DNA of 64,000 bases, from contig FCOH02000006.1 of the NCBI GenBank assembly GCA_001544595.2, positions 186,001 through 250,000 on the forward strand. Reading direction: 5' to 3'. Shown here in pieces: positions 24,898 through 33,222 of the stretch. How positions within the stretch are numbered: the stretch's first letter is position 1; the number at the start of each line of letters is the position of its first letter. The notes under the pieces are model-generated. The model saw only the letters and a program-made list of their open reading frames with translations. It was not told the DNA's origin and ran no database searches. The DNA is from Caballeronia peredens. GTDB taxonomy: Bacteria > Pseudomonadota > Gammaproteobacteria > Burkholderiales > Burkholderiaceae. The position numbers and the translations under genes were made by a program.

Positions 24898-26184
24898 TCA
24901 GACGAACTTGCGCACCTGCGCCGCGTCCGCCTGTTCTTCTTCCGCTGCGAGCACGCGATCGGGGCGCATCGTGAACGAAAGAACGATGCCCACGGCCATC
25001 AGGATCATCGACACGGTGAAGGGCAGATTCCAGTTTCCCGTGCGGTCGATAAGCCAGCCGCCCACGACAGGGCTGATAATCGCCGCGAGCGCCGAACCGG
25101 AATTCATGATGCCGGCGGCGGTGCCCGAATGCTTGGGCGCGATATCCATCGGCACGGACCACATCGGGCCGATCGTCATTTCGTTGAAGAAGAAGCCGCC
25201 GGACAGGCACACCGCCGCGAGCGTGATCGAGATGTTCGAGATCAACATGATCGGCGCGAGCGAAAGCAGCGTCAGGAACATGCACACGCCGACCATCACG
25301 TTGCGCGCGAGCCGCACGTTGCCGCTCCTTCTCAGGATGCGGTCGGTCACCGAACCGCCGAGCCAGTCGCCGAGCACGCCCGCGAAGAACACGCCTGAAG
25401 CGAACAGCGCTGACTTGCCCAGCTGCATGTGATAGCTATGCAGAAAGTATTGCGGAATCCAGCCGAGGAACAGCCACAGAACCCAGCCGTAGCAGAAGTA
25501 CACGGCGGTCACGGGCGCCATCCGGCCGAGCAACGCGCGCCACGGCACCGGCGCGCGTTCCTTCACGCCAGAATAGGAGGCGAGCGTCGCGCATTCCGAT
25601 TCGGTGATGCGCGGATGATCGCGCGGGTTGTCGCGGAAATAGAAGACCCACGCGATCGCCCACAGGAAGCTGATGACGCCCGTGATGATGAATGCGCCGC
25701 GCCAGTTCGTCGCGACCATCAGCCATACGATGAGCGGCGGTGCAACCGCGTTACCGATTCGTGATGCTGCATGCGTAATGCCTTGTGCAAAGCCGCGTTG
25801 ATCGGCGGGCATCCAGTTGGACATCGCGCGGGTCGCGGTCGGGAAGGTCGCGCCTTCGCCGAGGCCGAGCAGCACGCGCGCCACGATCAGCGAGACGAAG
25901 CCGCCCGCGAGACCCGTCAGCACCGTGGCGCCCGCCCAGATGATCGCGCACAGGGTGAGCGTGCGGCGCGGCCCGAAGCGGTCGCCGACCCATCCGCCGA
26001 TGATCTGAAACACAAGGTACGGATAAGCGAATGCGGAAAACACGAAGCCGACCTGCGTATGCGAGAGACCCAGCTCCGCGCCGAACTGGCTCGCCGCGGT
26101 ACTGACATTGACCCGGTCGATATAAGTGATGAAATACATCGCGCATAGCAGCAGCAATACGCGCGTCGTGGCTCGACGAAACAT
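24898..26184 (-). CDS. MFS transporter, anion:cation symporter family
   Basis: A 428-residue 12-helix permease. The first-helix signature FITYIDRVNVSTAA and loop GGWVGDRFGPRRTLTL, together with RVLLGLGEGATFPTATRAMSNWMP, place it among carriers of organic anions such as phthalate, tartrate and glucarate. ATG 26184 has AAGGAG 6 nt upstream; a second ATG is directly before it. It lies between the 2-hydroxyacid dehydrogenase and the crotonase/CoA-transferase genes and probably imports their substrate. A GGCATT-like string (25767-25782) occurs within its coding sequence but encodes the commonly conserved GITHA. Confidence 0.88.
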   Translation of the reverse strand: MFRRATTRVLLLLCAMYFITYIDRVNVSTAASQFGAELGLSHTQVGFVFSAFAYPYLVFQIIGGWVGDRFGPRRTLTLCAIIWAGATVLTGLAGGFVSLIVARVLLGLGEGATFPTATRAMSNWMPADQRGFAQGITHAASRIGNAVAPPLIVWLMVATNWRGAFIITGVISFLWAIAWVFYFRDNPRDHPRITESECATLASYSGVKERAPVPWRALLGRMAPVTAVYFCYGWVLWLFLGWIPQYFLHSYHMQLGKSALFASGVFFAGVLGDWLGGSVTDRILRRSGNVRLARNVMVGVCMFLTLLSLAPIMLISNISITLAAVCLSGGFFFNEMTIGPMWSVPMDIAPKHSGTAAGIMNSGSALAAIISPVVGGWLIDRTGNWNLPFTVSMILMAVGIVLSFTMRPDRVLAAEEEQADAAQVRKFV

Positions 26185-26314
26185 CATCGTCTCCTTGGAT
26201 AACCGCGTGCGTGAGCCCGGCGCCTTAGGGTTGTTCAAAGGCGCCGCGGATCGCGACATGCGGAACTTCGCTTGAGGTACGTCGGATGAGAACGCTTGAC
26301 CGGTCTGCGCCCGC

Positions 26315-26368
26315 CTATTGCGTGCGGCGGCGCAGCTTGCGAATGCGGGGTTTGCGCGGTGATGTCAT
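26315..26368 (-). CDS. possible 17-residue basic leader peptide
   Basis: MTSPRKPRIRKLRRRTQ with an AGGAG site 7 nt upstream, in the 247-bp spacer between the dehydrogenase and the MFS gene on the same strand. Nine of 17 residues are Arg or Lys. It is too short to judge by homology. It may be a translated leader, a toxin-like peptide or chance. Confidence 0.35.
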   Translation of the reverse strand: MTSPRKPRIRKLRRRTQ

Positions 26369-26431
26369 GGCTTGTCTCCTGAGCGCGGCTCGTCACGGTC
26401 CGCTGTCATGCTTCGATGAATGAATCGGTCG

Positions 26432-29400
26432 TCAGTCCTTCGCGTCGAGCGCCATTGCCAGCACGCGCGCGACATGCAGCGCCTCCCGTTGCGCACCATC
26501 GGCGATCTGGTGACGGCAACTCGTGCCGTCCGCGACGATCAATGCATCGCTCGCGGCTCGCACCGCAGGCAATAGCGACAATTCCGCCATCGCCTGCGAC
26601 GCTTCGTAATGCTCGGCCTCGTAACCGAAGCTTCCCGCCATGCCGCAACACGACGATTCGATCGTCTTTACTTCGAGTCCTGGAATCCAGCCGAGTACTT
26701 CCTCGATGGGACGCACCGCATCGAATGACTTCTGATGGCAATGCCCGTGCAACAGCGCATTCGACTTGCCGACAGGTCCGAGCTTCAGATGCAAACGCCC
26801 ATTCGCCTGTTCGCGCACGAGGAATTCCTCGAACAGGAACGATGCTTTCGCGAGCTTGCTTGCGGCATCGCCATAGCCGTAGGCAAGAAATTCATCGCGC
26901 AGCGAAAGCAGACACGATGGTTCCAGCCCGACGATCGCGACGCCGCGTTCGACATACGGCAGCAGCGCATCGAGCGTGCGGCGTGCTTCCTTCTTCGCTT
27001 CGTCGACGAGGCCGGCAGCGAGGAACGTGCGTCCGCAACACAACGGCCGCTCGCCCTCTTTCACGTTCAGGCGGACCGCATAGCCGGCCGCTTCAAGTAC
27101 GCGCTGCGCGGCGCGCGCGTTCTCCGGCTCCATGTAGTTATTGAACGTATCGACGAAAAGCAGGACTTCGTTAGTTGCAGATGCAACTTGTGTGCCGGTC
27201 GCGTCGGCGAGAAAGGACTTTGTGAAGCGCGGGAAGCCGCGTTGCGGAGCGATGCCGAGCTTAGCCTTGAGCCAGCGTGCGGCGCCCGGCATGGTGCTGT
27301 CGAGCGCATTGGCGAGCGTGGGCATGCGGCTCGCAAGCGGCGCGTAACGCGGCAGGAACGCGATCAGGCGTTCACGCATGCGCACGCCATGACGCGTCGT
27401 CCACGCAGAACGCGTCTCGATCTTGATGCGCGCCATATCGACACCTGTAGGGCAATCGCGCTTGCAACCCTTGCACGATACGCACAAGTCGAGCACGTCC
27501 TTCACATCCTGGCTCGCGAGTCCGTCTTCGCCCAACTGGCCCGACAGCGCGAGCCTCAACGTATTGGCACGGCCGCGTGTGACATGCTGCTCGTCCTTAG
27601 TGATGCGATAGCTCGGGCACATCGTGCCTGCATCGAATTTGCGGCAATGGCCGTTGTTGTTGCACATCTCGACCGCTTTCGCGAGGCCGCCGGCAAGATC
27701 GCCGCCCGATCCCGGCGCACTCTCGTCGCCGGTCATAGGATCGCGCGTGATATTCCATGCGGACCAGTCGAGGCGAGGTTCGATCGCGCGCTCGCGATAC
27801 GAAGGCGGAAAGCGGAAGTTCGTCGCATCGTCCATTTTCGGCGGAGCGACGATGCGGTCGGGGCTCAGACGATTCTCCGGATCGAACAATCGTTTGATGT
27901 CGCCAAAGGCCTCGTTGATGCGCGGGCCGTATTGCCATGCAACCCATTCGCCACGACACAGGCCGTCGCCGTGTTCGCCCGAATAGGCGCCCTTATATTC
28001 GCGTACCATCGCCGCGGCCTCTTCCGCGATGGCGCGCATCTTGATGGCGCCGTCGCGGCGCATGTCGAGAATCGGCCGCACGTGCAGCGTGCCCACGCTT
28101 GCATGTGCGTACCACGTTCCTTCCGTGCCGTGCTTTCTGAACACGTCGGTCAGGCGGTCCGTATACTCAGCGAGATGTTCGAGCGGTACCGCGCAATCTT
28201 CGATGAACGATATGGGCTTGCCGTCCCCCTTCATGCTCATCATGATGTTCAGGCCCGCCTTGCGCACTTCCCACAACGCCTTCTGCGCGCCGGCGTCGGG
28301 CATCTGCACGACCGAATCGGGTAGGCCGAGATCGCTCATCAGTTCGACGAGTTGCGCGAGCTTCGCCACTTGCGCATCGCGATCGGCGCCCGCGAACTCG
28401 ACGAGTAGCACCGCTTGCGGCGATCCCACCAACGCCTTCTCGATCACGGGCCGGAACGCCGGATTGGACATCGCGAGATCGATCATCGTGCGATCGACCA
28501 GCTCGACCGCCACGGGCCCGAGCTTCACGATGTGCTGCGTCATATCCATCGCTGCAAAGAAGCTCGCGAAGTTCACCACGCCGAGCATTTTGTGCGCGGG
28601 CAGCGGGGCGAGCTTCAATGTCAACTGACGGCTGAATGCAAGCGTGCCTTCAGAGCCGACGAGCAGATTCGCGAGATTGGGCTCGCCGTCATCCGTAAAG
28701 GCGAGCGGGCTATGGCAGTCGAAGAGATCGAGGTTATAACCCGCCACGCGGCGCAGCACCTTTGGGATGCGTTCGCGCATTTCGTCCCGCTCGCGCAGCG
28801 CGATGCCACGCACGCCATCGACGAGATCGCGGGTGCGAGCATCGTGTGCCATGCCGGACAGCTTGCCGAAGCGCGCTTCGTGTCCGTCGGCGAGGATTGC
28901 GTCGATGGCCTCGACGTTGTGCACCATGATTCCGTATTCCATCGAACGCGAGCCGCACGAATTGTTGCCTGCCATGCCGCCGATCGTGCATTGCGCGCTC
29001 GTCGATACGTCGACGGGAAACCACAGGCCATGCGGCTTCAGCCACGCGTTCAGATGATCGAGCACGACGCCCGGCTCGACCGTGACTGTGCGCGCTTCCT
29101 TGTCGAAGTGCACGATGTTGTTGAGCCACTTAGTCGTGTCGATGACAAGTGCCTCGCCCACCGTCTGTCCGCACTGGCTCGTGCCCGCGCCTCGCGCCAG
29201 CACGCTCGCGTGCTGATCGGCGGCGATCTGCAGCGCGAGCCGCACATCCGCCTGATCCTTCGGCACGACAACGCCGAGCGGCATGATCTGATAGATCGAT
29301 GCATCGGTGGCGTAGCGCCCGCGCGATGCGCGATCGAACAGCACGTCGCCCTTCAGTTCGCGCTGCAGGCGCGCTTGCAACGGCGTCGGCGCCGACGTGA

Positions 29401-29470
29401 GCCGCGCGCGGGCGGATGCGGGCATCAGATGGATCGGCTTGACGAGCCGGTCGGTGGGTGAGTTGAGCAT
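26432..29470 (-). CDS. FAD- and Fe-S-containing 2-hydroxyacid dehydrogenase (YdiJ/D-2-hydroxyglutarate type)
   Basis: A 1012-residue enzyme. The FAD-binding type 4 domain covers about residues 50-280 (GVVVPKDQADV, ARGAGTSQCGQ, TIGGMAGNNSCGSRSMEYG). The FAD-oxidase C-terminal domain runs to about 570 (ASVGTLHVRP, SGEHGDGLCRGEW). Then come 4Fe-4S motifs (CNNNGHCRKFDAGTMCPSY and CVSCKGCKRDCPTGVDM) and a CCG-type cysteine-rich domain (ERPLCCGRTFLAAG, ESSCCGMAGSFGYE). Such proteins oxidise D-2-hydroxyglutarate or D-lactate and pass electrons through Fe-S clusters to the quinone pool. Its substrate in this cluster may be a 2-hydroxyacid imported by the adjoining MFS carrier. Confidence 0.9.
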   Translation of the reverse strand: MLNSPTDRLVKPIHLMPASARARLTSAPTPLQARLQRELKGDVLFDRASRGRYATDASIYQIMPLGVVVPKDQADVRLALQIAADQHASVLARGAGTSQCGQTVGEALVIDTTKWLNNIVHFDKEARTVTVEPGVVLDHLNAWLKPHGLWFPVDVSTSAQCTIGGMAGNNSCGSRSMEYGIMVHNVEAIDAILADGHEARFGKLSGMAHDARTRDLVDGVRGIALRERDEMRERIPKVLRRVAGYNLDLFDCHSPLAFTDDGEPNLANLLVGSEGTLAFSRQLTLKLAPLPAHKMLGVVNFASFFAAMDMTQHIVKLGPVAVELVDRTMIDLAMSNPAFRPVIEKALVGSPQAVLLVEFAGADRDAQVAKLAQLVELMSDLGLPDSVVQMPDAGAQKALWEVRKAGLNIMMSMKGDGKPISFIEDCAVPLEHLAEYTDRLTDVFRKHGTEGTWYAHASVGTLHVRPILDMRRDGAIKMRAIAEEAAAMVREYKGAYSGEHGDGLCRGEWVAWQYGPRINEAFGDIKRLFDPENRLSPDRIVAPPKMDDATNFRFPPSYRERAIEPRLDWSAWNITRDPMTGDESAPGSGGDLAGGLAKAVEMCNNNGHCRKFDAGTMCPSYRITKDEQHVTRGRANTLRLALSGQLGEDGLASQDVKDVLDLCVSCKGCKRDCPTGVDMARIKIETRSAWTTRHGVRMRERLIAFLPRYAPLASRMPTLANALDSTMPGAARWLKAKLGIAPQRGFPRFTKSFLADATGTQVASATNEVLLFVDTFNNYMEPENARAAQRVLEAAGYAVRLNVKEGERPLCCGRTFLAAGLVDEAKKEARRTLDALLPYVERGVAIVGLEPSCLLSLRDEFLAYGYGDAASKLAKASFLFEEFLVREQANGRLHLKLGPVGKSNALLHGHCHQKSFDAVRPIEEVLGWIPGLEVKTIESSCCGMAGSFGYEAEHYEASQAMAELSLLPAVRAASDALIVADGTSCRHQIADGAQREALHVARVLAMALDAKD

Positions 29471-29495
29471 CGTCGCTGTGCTTGAGTGCCGGAGC

Positions 29496-29527
29496 GTTTT
29501 GAATGCGTAATGCGTTATGCGAAATGC
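29496..29527. repeat. dispersed GGCATT-family repeat overlapping a stop codon
   Basis: TTTGAATGCGTAATGC (29498-29513) is identical to the string at 5824-5839. The copy continues as TTATGCGAAATGC into the hydratase gene, so it supplies that gene's stop codon and its last residues (His-Phe-Ala). Confidence 0.78.
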
Positions 29528-30279
29528 AATTCAACGGGCGGCAAGCCCGCAATCGTGCCGACGACATGTCCGGGCGTAACCGGAAACGCAATGCCGGTGT
29601 ACGAGCCCGCCGTGATCACCGTGCCGCGCTCGAGCGTGAAGCCATGCGACACACTGTGATTCACCGTCCATGCCAGCAGCCGGCGCGGATCGCCCGCGGG
29701 GTTGGCCGGCGTCGCATGAAAGAGCGGCGCGCCGTCCGACGTGAAGGTCATCTCGGGCGAGACGAACGGAAACGCCGCGTCGTACGGCACGCCTTCGCCC
29801 ACGATCAACGCGCCGTGGTTCTGAAGGTCCGCAAGCTGCCAGGGTTTCTCGACATCGGGCCACGCAGCGAAGCGGCTCGCCACCACTTCGATCGACGCAT
29901 GCACGGACTCGATCGCACCGAGCACCGCTTCGTCGTCGAACGGACCGCTGCCCGGCTCGAAGTGGCGGCCGAGTCGAAACGCCACTTCGAGTTCGAGGCC
30001 TGCGCGGCCGAAGGCGTCCATCGCGAGATGCGCGCCAGAGCGATGCACACCGTCTGCAGGAAGCAGCGCGCCTTGAACCGGTCCGTCGGGCGACTTCGCG
30101 CCGACCTTCCATCCGCCGATGTCCACCCCGATCAAACGTAGCGTGGCTGCCTGCGCGGCGTAGGCTTCGTCGGCATTCGATGGCCGTGTACCTTCCGGCA
30201 ACGCATCCAGCTTCGCGCGATGAGCACGCGCCTCGACGAAGAGCCGCGCGAGCGCGTTAGCGTCGAAGGCGGCGCTCAC
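29515..30279 (-). CDS. 2-keto-4-pentenoate hydratase-family protein
   Basis: A 254-residue protein of the MhpD/HpaH hydratase-decarboxylase family (fumarylacetoacetase-like fold). Seen are GWKVGAKSPDG near residue 55, the metal-binding glutamates in AGLELEVAFRLGR, and the C-terminal GTVITAGSYTGIAFPVTPGHVVGTIAGL. The family hydrates 2-hydroxypentadienoate in meta-cleavage pathways. No meta-cleavage dioxygenase or aldolase is in the window, so the substrate may be a different 2-oxo acid. It starts with GTG at 30279, overlapping the aminotransferase stop as GTGA, so the two are translationally coupled. Confidence 0.83.
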   Translation of the reverse strand: MSAAFDANALARLFVEARAHRAKLDALPEGTRPSNADEAYAAQAATLRLIGVDIGGWKVGAKSPDGPVQGALLPADGVHRSGAHLAMDAFGRAGLELEVAFRLGRHFEPGSGPFDDEAVLGAIESVHASIEVVASRFAAWPDVEKPWQLADLQNHGALIVGEGVPYDAAFPFVSPEMTFTSDGAPLFHATPANPAGDPRRLLAWTVNHSVSHGFTLERGTVITAGSYTGIAFPVTPGHVVGTIAGLPPVELHFA

Positions 30280-31496
30280 GCGGCCGCCTTCAACGAGGGC
30301 TTCGCGACGTGCTGCGTCAGATAGTCCATCGCCGCCATGACGCCGCTTCCCTTCAGTTCGATGCCGACGAGTTTCAGTCCCATCTCGCAGCCGGAAAGCG
30401 CGGCCATCAGCGTGAGGTCGTTGCAATCGCCCAGATGCCCGATGCGGAACATGCGCCCTTTCACCTTGCCGAGCCCCGTGCCGAGCGACAGGTCGAAATG
30501 CTCGTAGATGAGCTTGCGCACCGCATCGGCATCGATGCCTTCGGGCGTCATCACGCCCGTCAGCACCGGCGAATAAACGGCCGGGTCCGCGCACTGGATT
30601 TCGAGCCCCCAAGCGCCGACCGCCGCACGACACGCCGCCGCTAGCCTTTGATGCCGCGCGAACACGTTGTCGAGGCCCTCGCCGAGAATCATGTCGAGCG
30701 CTTCGGACAAGCCGTACAGCAGGTTTGTATTCGGCGTGTAGGGCCAGTAGCCCTGCTTGTTCATCTCGATGATGTCGGCCCAGTCCCAGAACGCGCGCGG
30801 CAGATTCGCCAACTTCGACGCCTCGCGCGCCTTCTCCGACACCGCGTTGAAGCTGATTCCCGGCGGCAGCATCAGGCCTTTCTGGGAGCCCGAGATGGTT
30901 ACATCCACGCCCCATTCGTCGTGCCGATAGTCGGCCGACGCGAGCCCTGAAATCGTATCGACCAGCAGCAACGCGGGATGCGCCGCGGCATCGATGGCGC
31001 GGCGCACGGCGGCGATATCCGAGGTGACGCCCGTCGACGTTTCGTTATGCACGACGCAGACCGCCTTGATCGCATGGCGCGCGTCCTCGCGCAGACGTTT
31101 CTCGATGAGGTCGGCCTGCACGCCGCGCCGCCATCCTTCGATGCCCGGCAACCCCAGAAACTCCGGCTTGAGCCCGAGGTTCTCCGCCATTTTTTTCCAT
31201 AGCGTCGCGAAGTGGCCGGTCTCGTACATGAGGACCGCGTCGCCCGCGCTCAGCGTGTTGCACAACGCCGCTTCCCACGCGCCCGTGCCCGAGGCCGGAT
31301 AGATCACCACCGGCTGGCTCGTCTTGAAGATCTTCTTCACGCCGTCGAGAACCTTGAGCCCGAGTGCGCCGAACTCCGGACCGCGATGGTCGATCGTCGG
31401 ATAGCTCATCGCCCGCAGGATCCGATCGGGCACCGGGCTCGGTCCGGGGATCTGCAAAAAGTGACGGCCTGCGGGATGGAAATCGAGCTTGAGCAT
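30276..31496 (-). CDS. class V aminotransferase, serine/alanine-glyoxylate type
   Basis: A 406-residue fold-type I PLP enzyme. The PLP lysine is in TISGSQKGLMLPPG (about residue 205). HFLQIPGPSPVPDRILRAM, the YPASGTGAWEAAL loop and AVCVVHNETSTGVTSD are standard family motifs, and the C-terminal GLGKVKGRMFRIGHLGD completes it. Relatives are serine-glyoxylate (SgaA), alanine-glyoxylate and aspartate-glyoxylate (BhcA) aminotransferases, which make glycine from glyoxylate. It is the first gene of the leftward operon and is divergent from a GntR regulator. With a hydroxyaspartate-aldolase-like gene at the far end, a glyoxylate/glycine function is plausible. Confidence 0.88.
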   Translation of the reverse strand: MLKLDFHPAGRHFLQIPGPSPVPDRILRAMSYPTIDHRGPEFGALGLKVLDGVKKIFKTSQPVVIYPASGTGAWEAALCNTLSAGDAVLMYETGHFATLWKKMAENLGLKPEFLGLPGIEGWRRGVQADLIEKRLREDARHAIKAVCVVHNETSTGVTSDIAAVRRAIDAAAHPALLLVDTISGLASADYRHDEWGVDVTISGSQKGLMLPPGISFNAVSEKAREASKLANLPRAFWDWADIIEMNKQGYWPYTPNTNLLYGLSEALDMILGEGLDNVFARHQRLAAACRAAVGAWGLEIQCADPAVYSPVLTGVMTPEGIDADAVRKLIYEHFDLSLGTGLGKVKGRMFRIGHLGDCNDLTLMAALSGCEMGLKLVGIELKGSGVMAAMDYLTQHVAKPSLKAAA

Positions 31497-31517
31497 GAGT
31501 TCTCGTCCTCAAATGTA

Positions 31518-31533
31518 ATTTTGCATGCAAAAT
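31518..31533. promoter_or_regulatory. perfect 16-bp palindrome in the aminotransferase/GntR divergent region
   Basis: ATTTTGCATGCAAAAT is fully self-complementary and lies 22 bp from the aminotransferase start. It could be the operator for the divergent GntR protein. It is also a version of the dispersed repeat, whose other copies sit in unrelated spacers, so either reading is possible. Confidence 0.5.
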
Positions 31534-31652
31534 ACAATAACGCAGCTATCTAGCGTCGTAAAGGAATACCTCGGCCGAACGGCCTAGGGATAACCCGCTG
31601 GCGGTTTTTTCCGCTAGCACTGCGTTAAAATTGCCGCAAACGGAATCAGAGG

Positions 31653-31670
31653 TATTGAATGCAAAATCCC
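31653..31670. repeat. GGCATT-like repeat at the GntR start codon
   Basis: TATTGAATGCAAAATCCC; the ATG inside it is the start codon of the GntR gene, so the repeat supplies the first codons (Met-Gln-Asn-Pro). Confidence 0.45.
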
Positions 31671-32423
31671 GATTTACCGCAAACGCACGTTTCGAGCGCC
31701 CTGCCGAAGGTCGAACGGCTGCGTCTGCACGACACGGTTGTGGACCACTTGCGCGGGTTCATCGTCGAGGGCTTGCTCGCGCCCGGCGTGAAGCTCAACG
31801 AACGCAAGCTCTGCGAGACGCTCGGAATCTCGCGCACGCCGCTGCGCGAAGCGCTCAAGGTGCTGGCCGCCGAAGGGTTGATCGAGATATCGCCGAACCG
31901 CGGCGCGTCGGTGTCGCAGATGAGCGAGTTCGAGATGCGCGAGATGTTCGAGTTGATGAGCGGACTAGAAGCGTTTTCGGGTGAACTGGCGTGCGAGCGC
32001 ATCACGCCGCTCGAGATCGCGGAGATCAAGGCGCTGCATTACGCGATGCTCGCATGCCGCGCGCAGAACGATCTTTCCGGCTACTACAGCCGCAATCAGG
32101 CCATTCACGACAAGATCAACGAGGCCGCGCGCAACACGGCCCTGCGTCAGACCTACGTGTCGATCAACCGGCGCCTGATGGCGCTGCGCTTTCGTTCTAA
32201 CTTCCAGACGCCGAAATGGGACAGCGCCATTCGCGATCACGAAGAGATGATCGAAGCGCTGGAGACTCGCGACGGCAAGCGCATGGGCGAGATCCTGCGC
32301 AAGCATTTGCTCTCCAAACGCGATGCGGTGCTCGCGGAACGCACGTTGACGACGGTGAAAGCATCGGCGCCGAAGAAGCGCGCGCCTTCGCGAACCGGGC
32401 GTGCGACAGACAACGCCGACTGA
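31659..32423 (+). CDS. GntR-family (FCD) transcriptional regulator
   Basis: A 254-residue regulator. The winged helix-turn-helix lies at about 22-85 (LHDTVVDHLRGFIVEGLLAPG, LNERKLCETLGISRTPLREALKVLAAEGLI). The helical FCD domain runs to about 225 and carries metal-binding histidines (NQAIHDKINEAA, DHEEMIEAL, LRKHLL). A basic Lys/Ala/Arg-rich tail follows. Divergent orientation to the aminotransferase operon suggests it controls that operon and itself. The ATG has only a weak AGAGG-like site 5 nt upstream. Confidence 0.87.
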   Translation: MQNPDLPQTHVSSALPKVERLRLHDTVVDHLRGFIVEGLLAPGVKLNERKLCETLGISRTPLREALKVLAAEGLIEISPNRGASVSQMSEFEMREMFELMSGLEAFSGELACERITPLEIAEIKALHYAMLACRAQNDLSGYYSRNQAIHDKINEAARNTALRQTYVSINRRLMALRFRSNFQTPKWDSAIRDHEEMIEALETRDGKRMGEILRKHLLSKRDAVLAERTLTTVKASAPKKRAPSRTGRATDNAD

Positions 32424-32502
32424 ACGAACGGTCGCACGATTCCTATGAAGGTACGGTACGATACGGGCCTACGGCCGTCAGAGCCTTCAATCGGGGAAAA
32501 CG

Positions 32503-32865
32503 TTGACCAAGATTCGAGTGACGTGTATCGCGCTCGGCGCGGTACTCGTCGTCACAGGCTTTACCTTCTATCGCTCACCGGAATTCGACGCGGCGCAGGC
32601 ATCGATGGACCGCCAGACCGTCGACTGCCTCACCCGCGAACTCACGCACGACGAGAAATCCCGCATCGCGCAGCTCACTGCCGCGCATGATCGCGAGGGA
32701 CTTCGTCCCATCTATACCGTCGTGCTTTCGCGCTGCATCGTGCGCTCGGATCAATGGGACCGCCGTCCGCAACTGGTCACGAGCGCGCGCCAGATTCTCT
32801 CGCAGGATTACGAGTTCAGGCAGCTCGTGAATGCGAGCACGCTGGAACTCGCGCGGCGCCCCTGA
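32503..32865 (+). CDS. hypothetical membrane-anchored or exported small protein
   Basis: A 120-residue protein starting with TTG, with GGGGA 5 nt upstream. One hydrophobic N-terminal segment (VTCIALGAVLVVTGFTFY) serves as anchor or uncleaved signal. The rest is polar, with two cysteines (VDCLTREL and LSRCIVRS) that could form a disulphide if exported. No family was recognised. It is co-directional with, but separate from, the GntR gene. Confidence 0.6.
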   Translation: MTKIRVTCIALGAVLVVTGFTFYRSPEFDAAQASMDRQTVDCLTRELTHDEKSRIAQLTAAHDREGLRPIYTVVLSRCIVRSDQWDRRPQLVTSARQILSQDYEFRQLVNASTLELARRP

Positions 32866-32886
32866 TCACCTCGGGCCTACTCTCGC

Positions 32887-33054
32887 TCACGCCGTCAGTC
32901 CGCTTCCTTCTCCAAGCTGCACCTGAGCACGGGTGCTGGCAGCATGCGCGCTCAACACGGCGATCTCGTGTTGCGCATAGTGCTTGACGGGCACGACCGC
33001 GGCGAGCGCGGCGGTAAGGACGATGGCGACGATGCTGATCGAGATGGCGTTCAT
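32887..33054 (-). CDS. small single-pass membrane protein, unknown
   Basis: A 55-residue protein beginning MNAISISIVAIVLTAALAAVV, a single hydrophobic helix or signal sequence. A polar, Ala/His-rich tail follows. AAGGAG lies 6 nt before the ATG, which is why the longer frame is not used. No family was recognised. Confidence 0.6.
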   Translation of the reverse strand: MNAISISIVAIVLTAALAAVVPVKHYAQHEIAVLSAHAASTRAQVQLGEGSGLTA

Positions 33055-33203
33055 GTTCGGCTCCTTGGTCTGAATCATGTGACTCGTTGGCTGGCTGCGT
33101 GATGCGCTGCCTGTGAGAAACATTGTCGTCGCCGAGAGTTAGTCAAAAATGAGCGCGGGCCGGCCACGGTAAGATCGGCATGCAATCGACCATCCAGCGC
33201 CTT

Positions 33204-33222
33204 GGCATTCAAAATGCATTCG
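33204..33222. repeat. dispersed GGCATT-family repeat at the start of the glycosylase gene
   Basis: GGCATTCAAAATGCATTCG. It contains the ATG at 33214 used as the start of the glycosylase, and it leaves no room for a clear ribosome site. Confidence 0.6.

Noticed and set aside
25767-25782. Repeat-like CTGCATGCGTAATGCC within the MFS gene as an insertion
   Set aside because: It encodes GITHA, which is usual at this place in the family, so it is more likely coincidental.
29515-30279. A meta-cleavage aromatic degradation operon around the hydratase
   Set aside because: No extradiol dioxygenase, 4-hydroxy-2-oxovalerate aldolase or acylating aldehyde dehydrogenase is in the window.
21527-31496. A complete beta-hydroxyaspartate cycle
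   Set aside because: No beta-hydroxyaspartate dehydratase or iminosuccinate reductase gene is present; only two possible members are seen.
31518-31533. The repeat family as operators for the two GntR regulators
   Set aside because: Copies lie after stop codons of unrelated genes and inside a coding sequence, so an operator role for all cannot hold; only the palindrome in the divergent GntR region remains possible.
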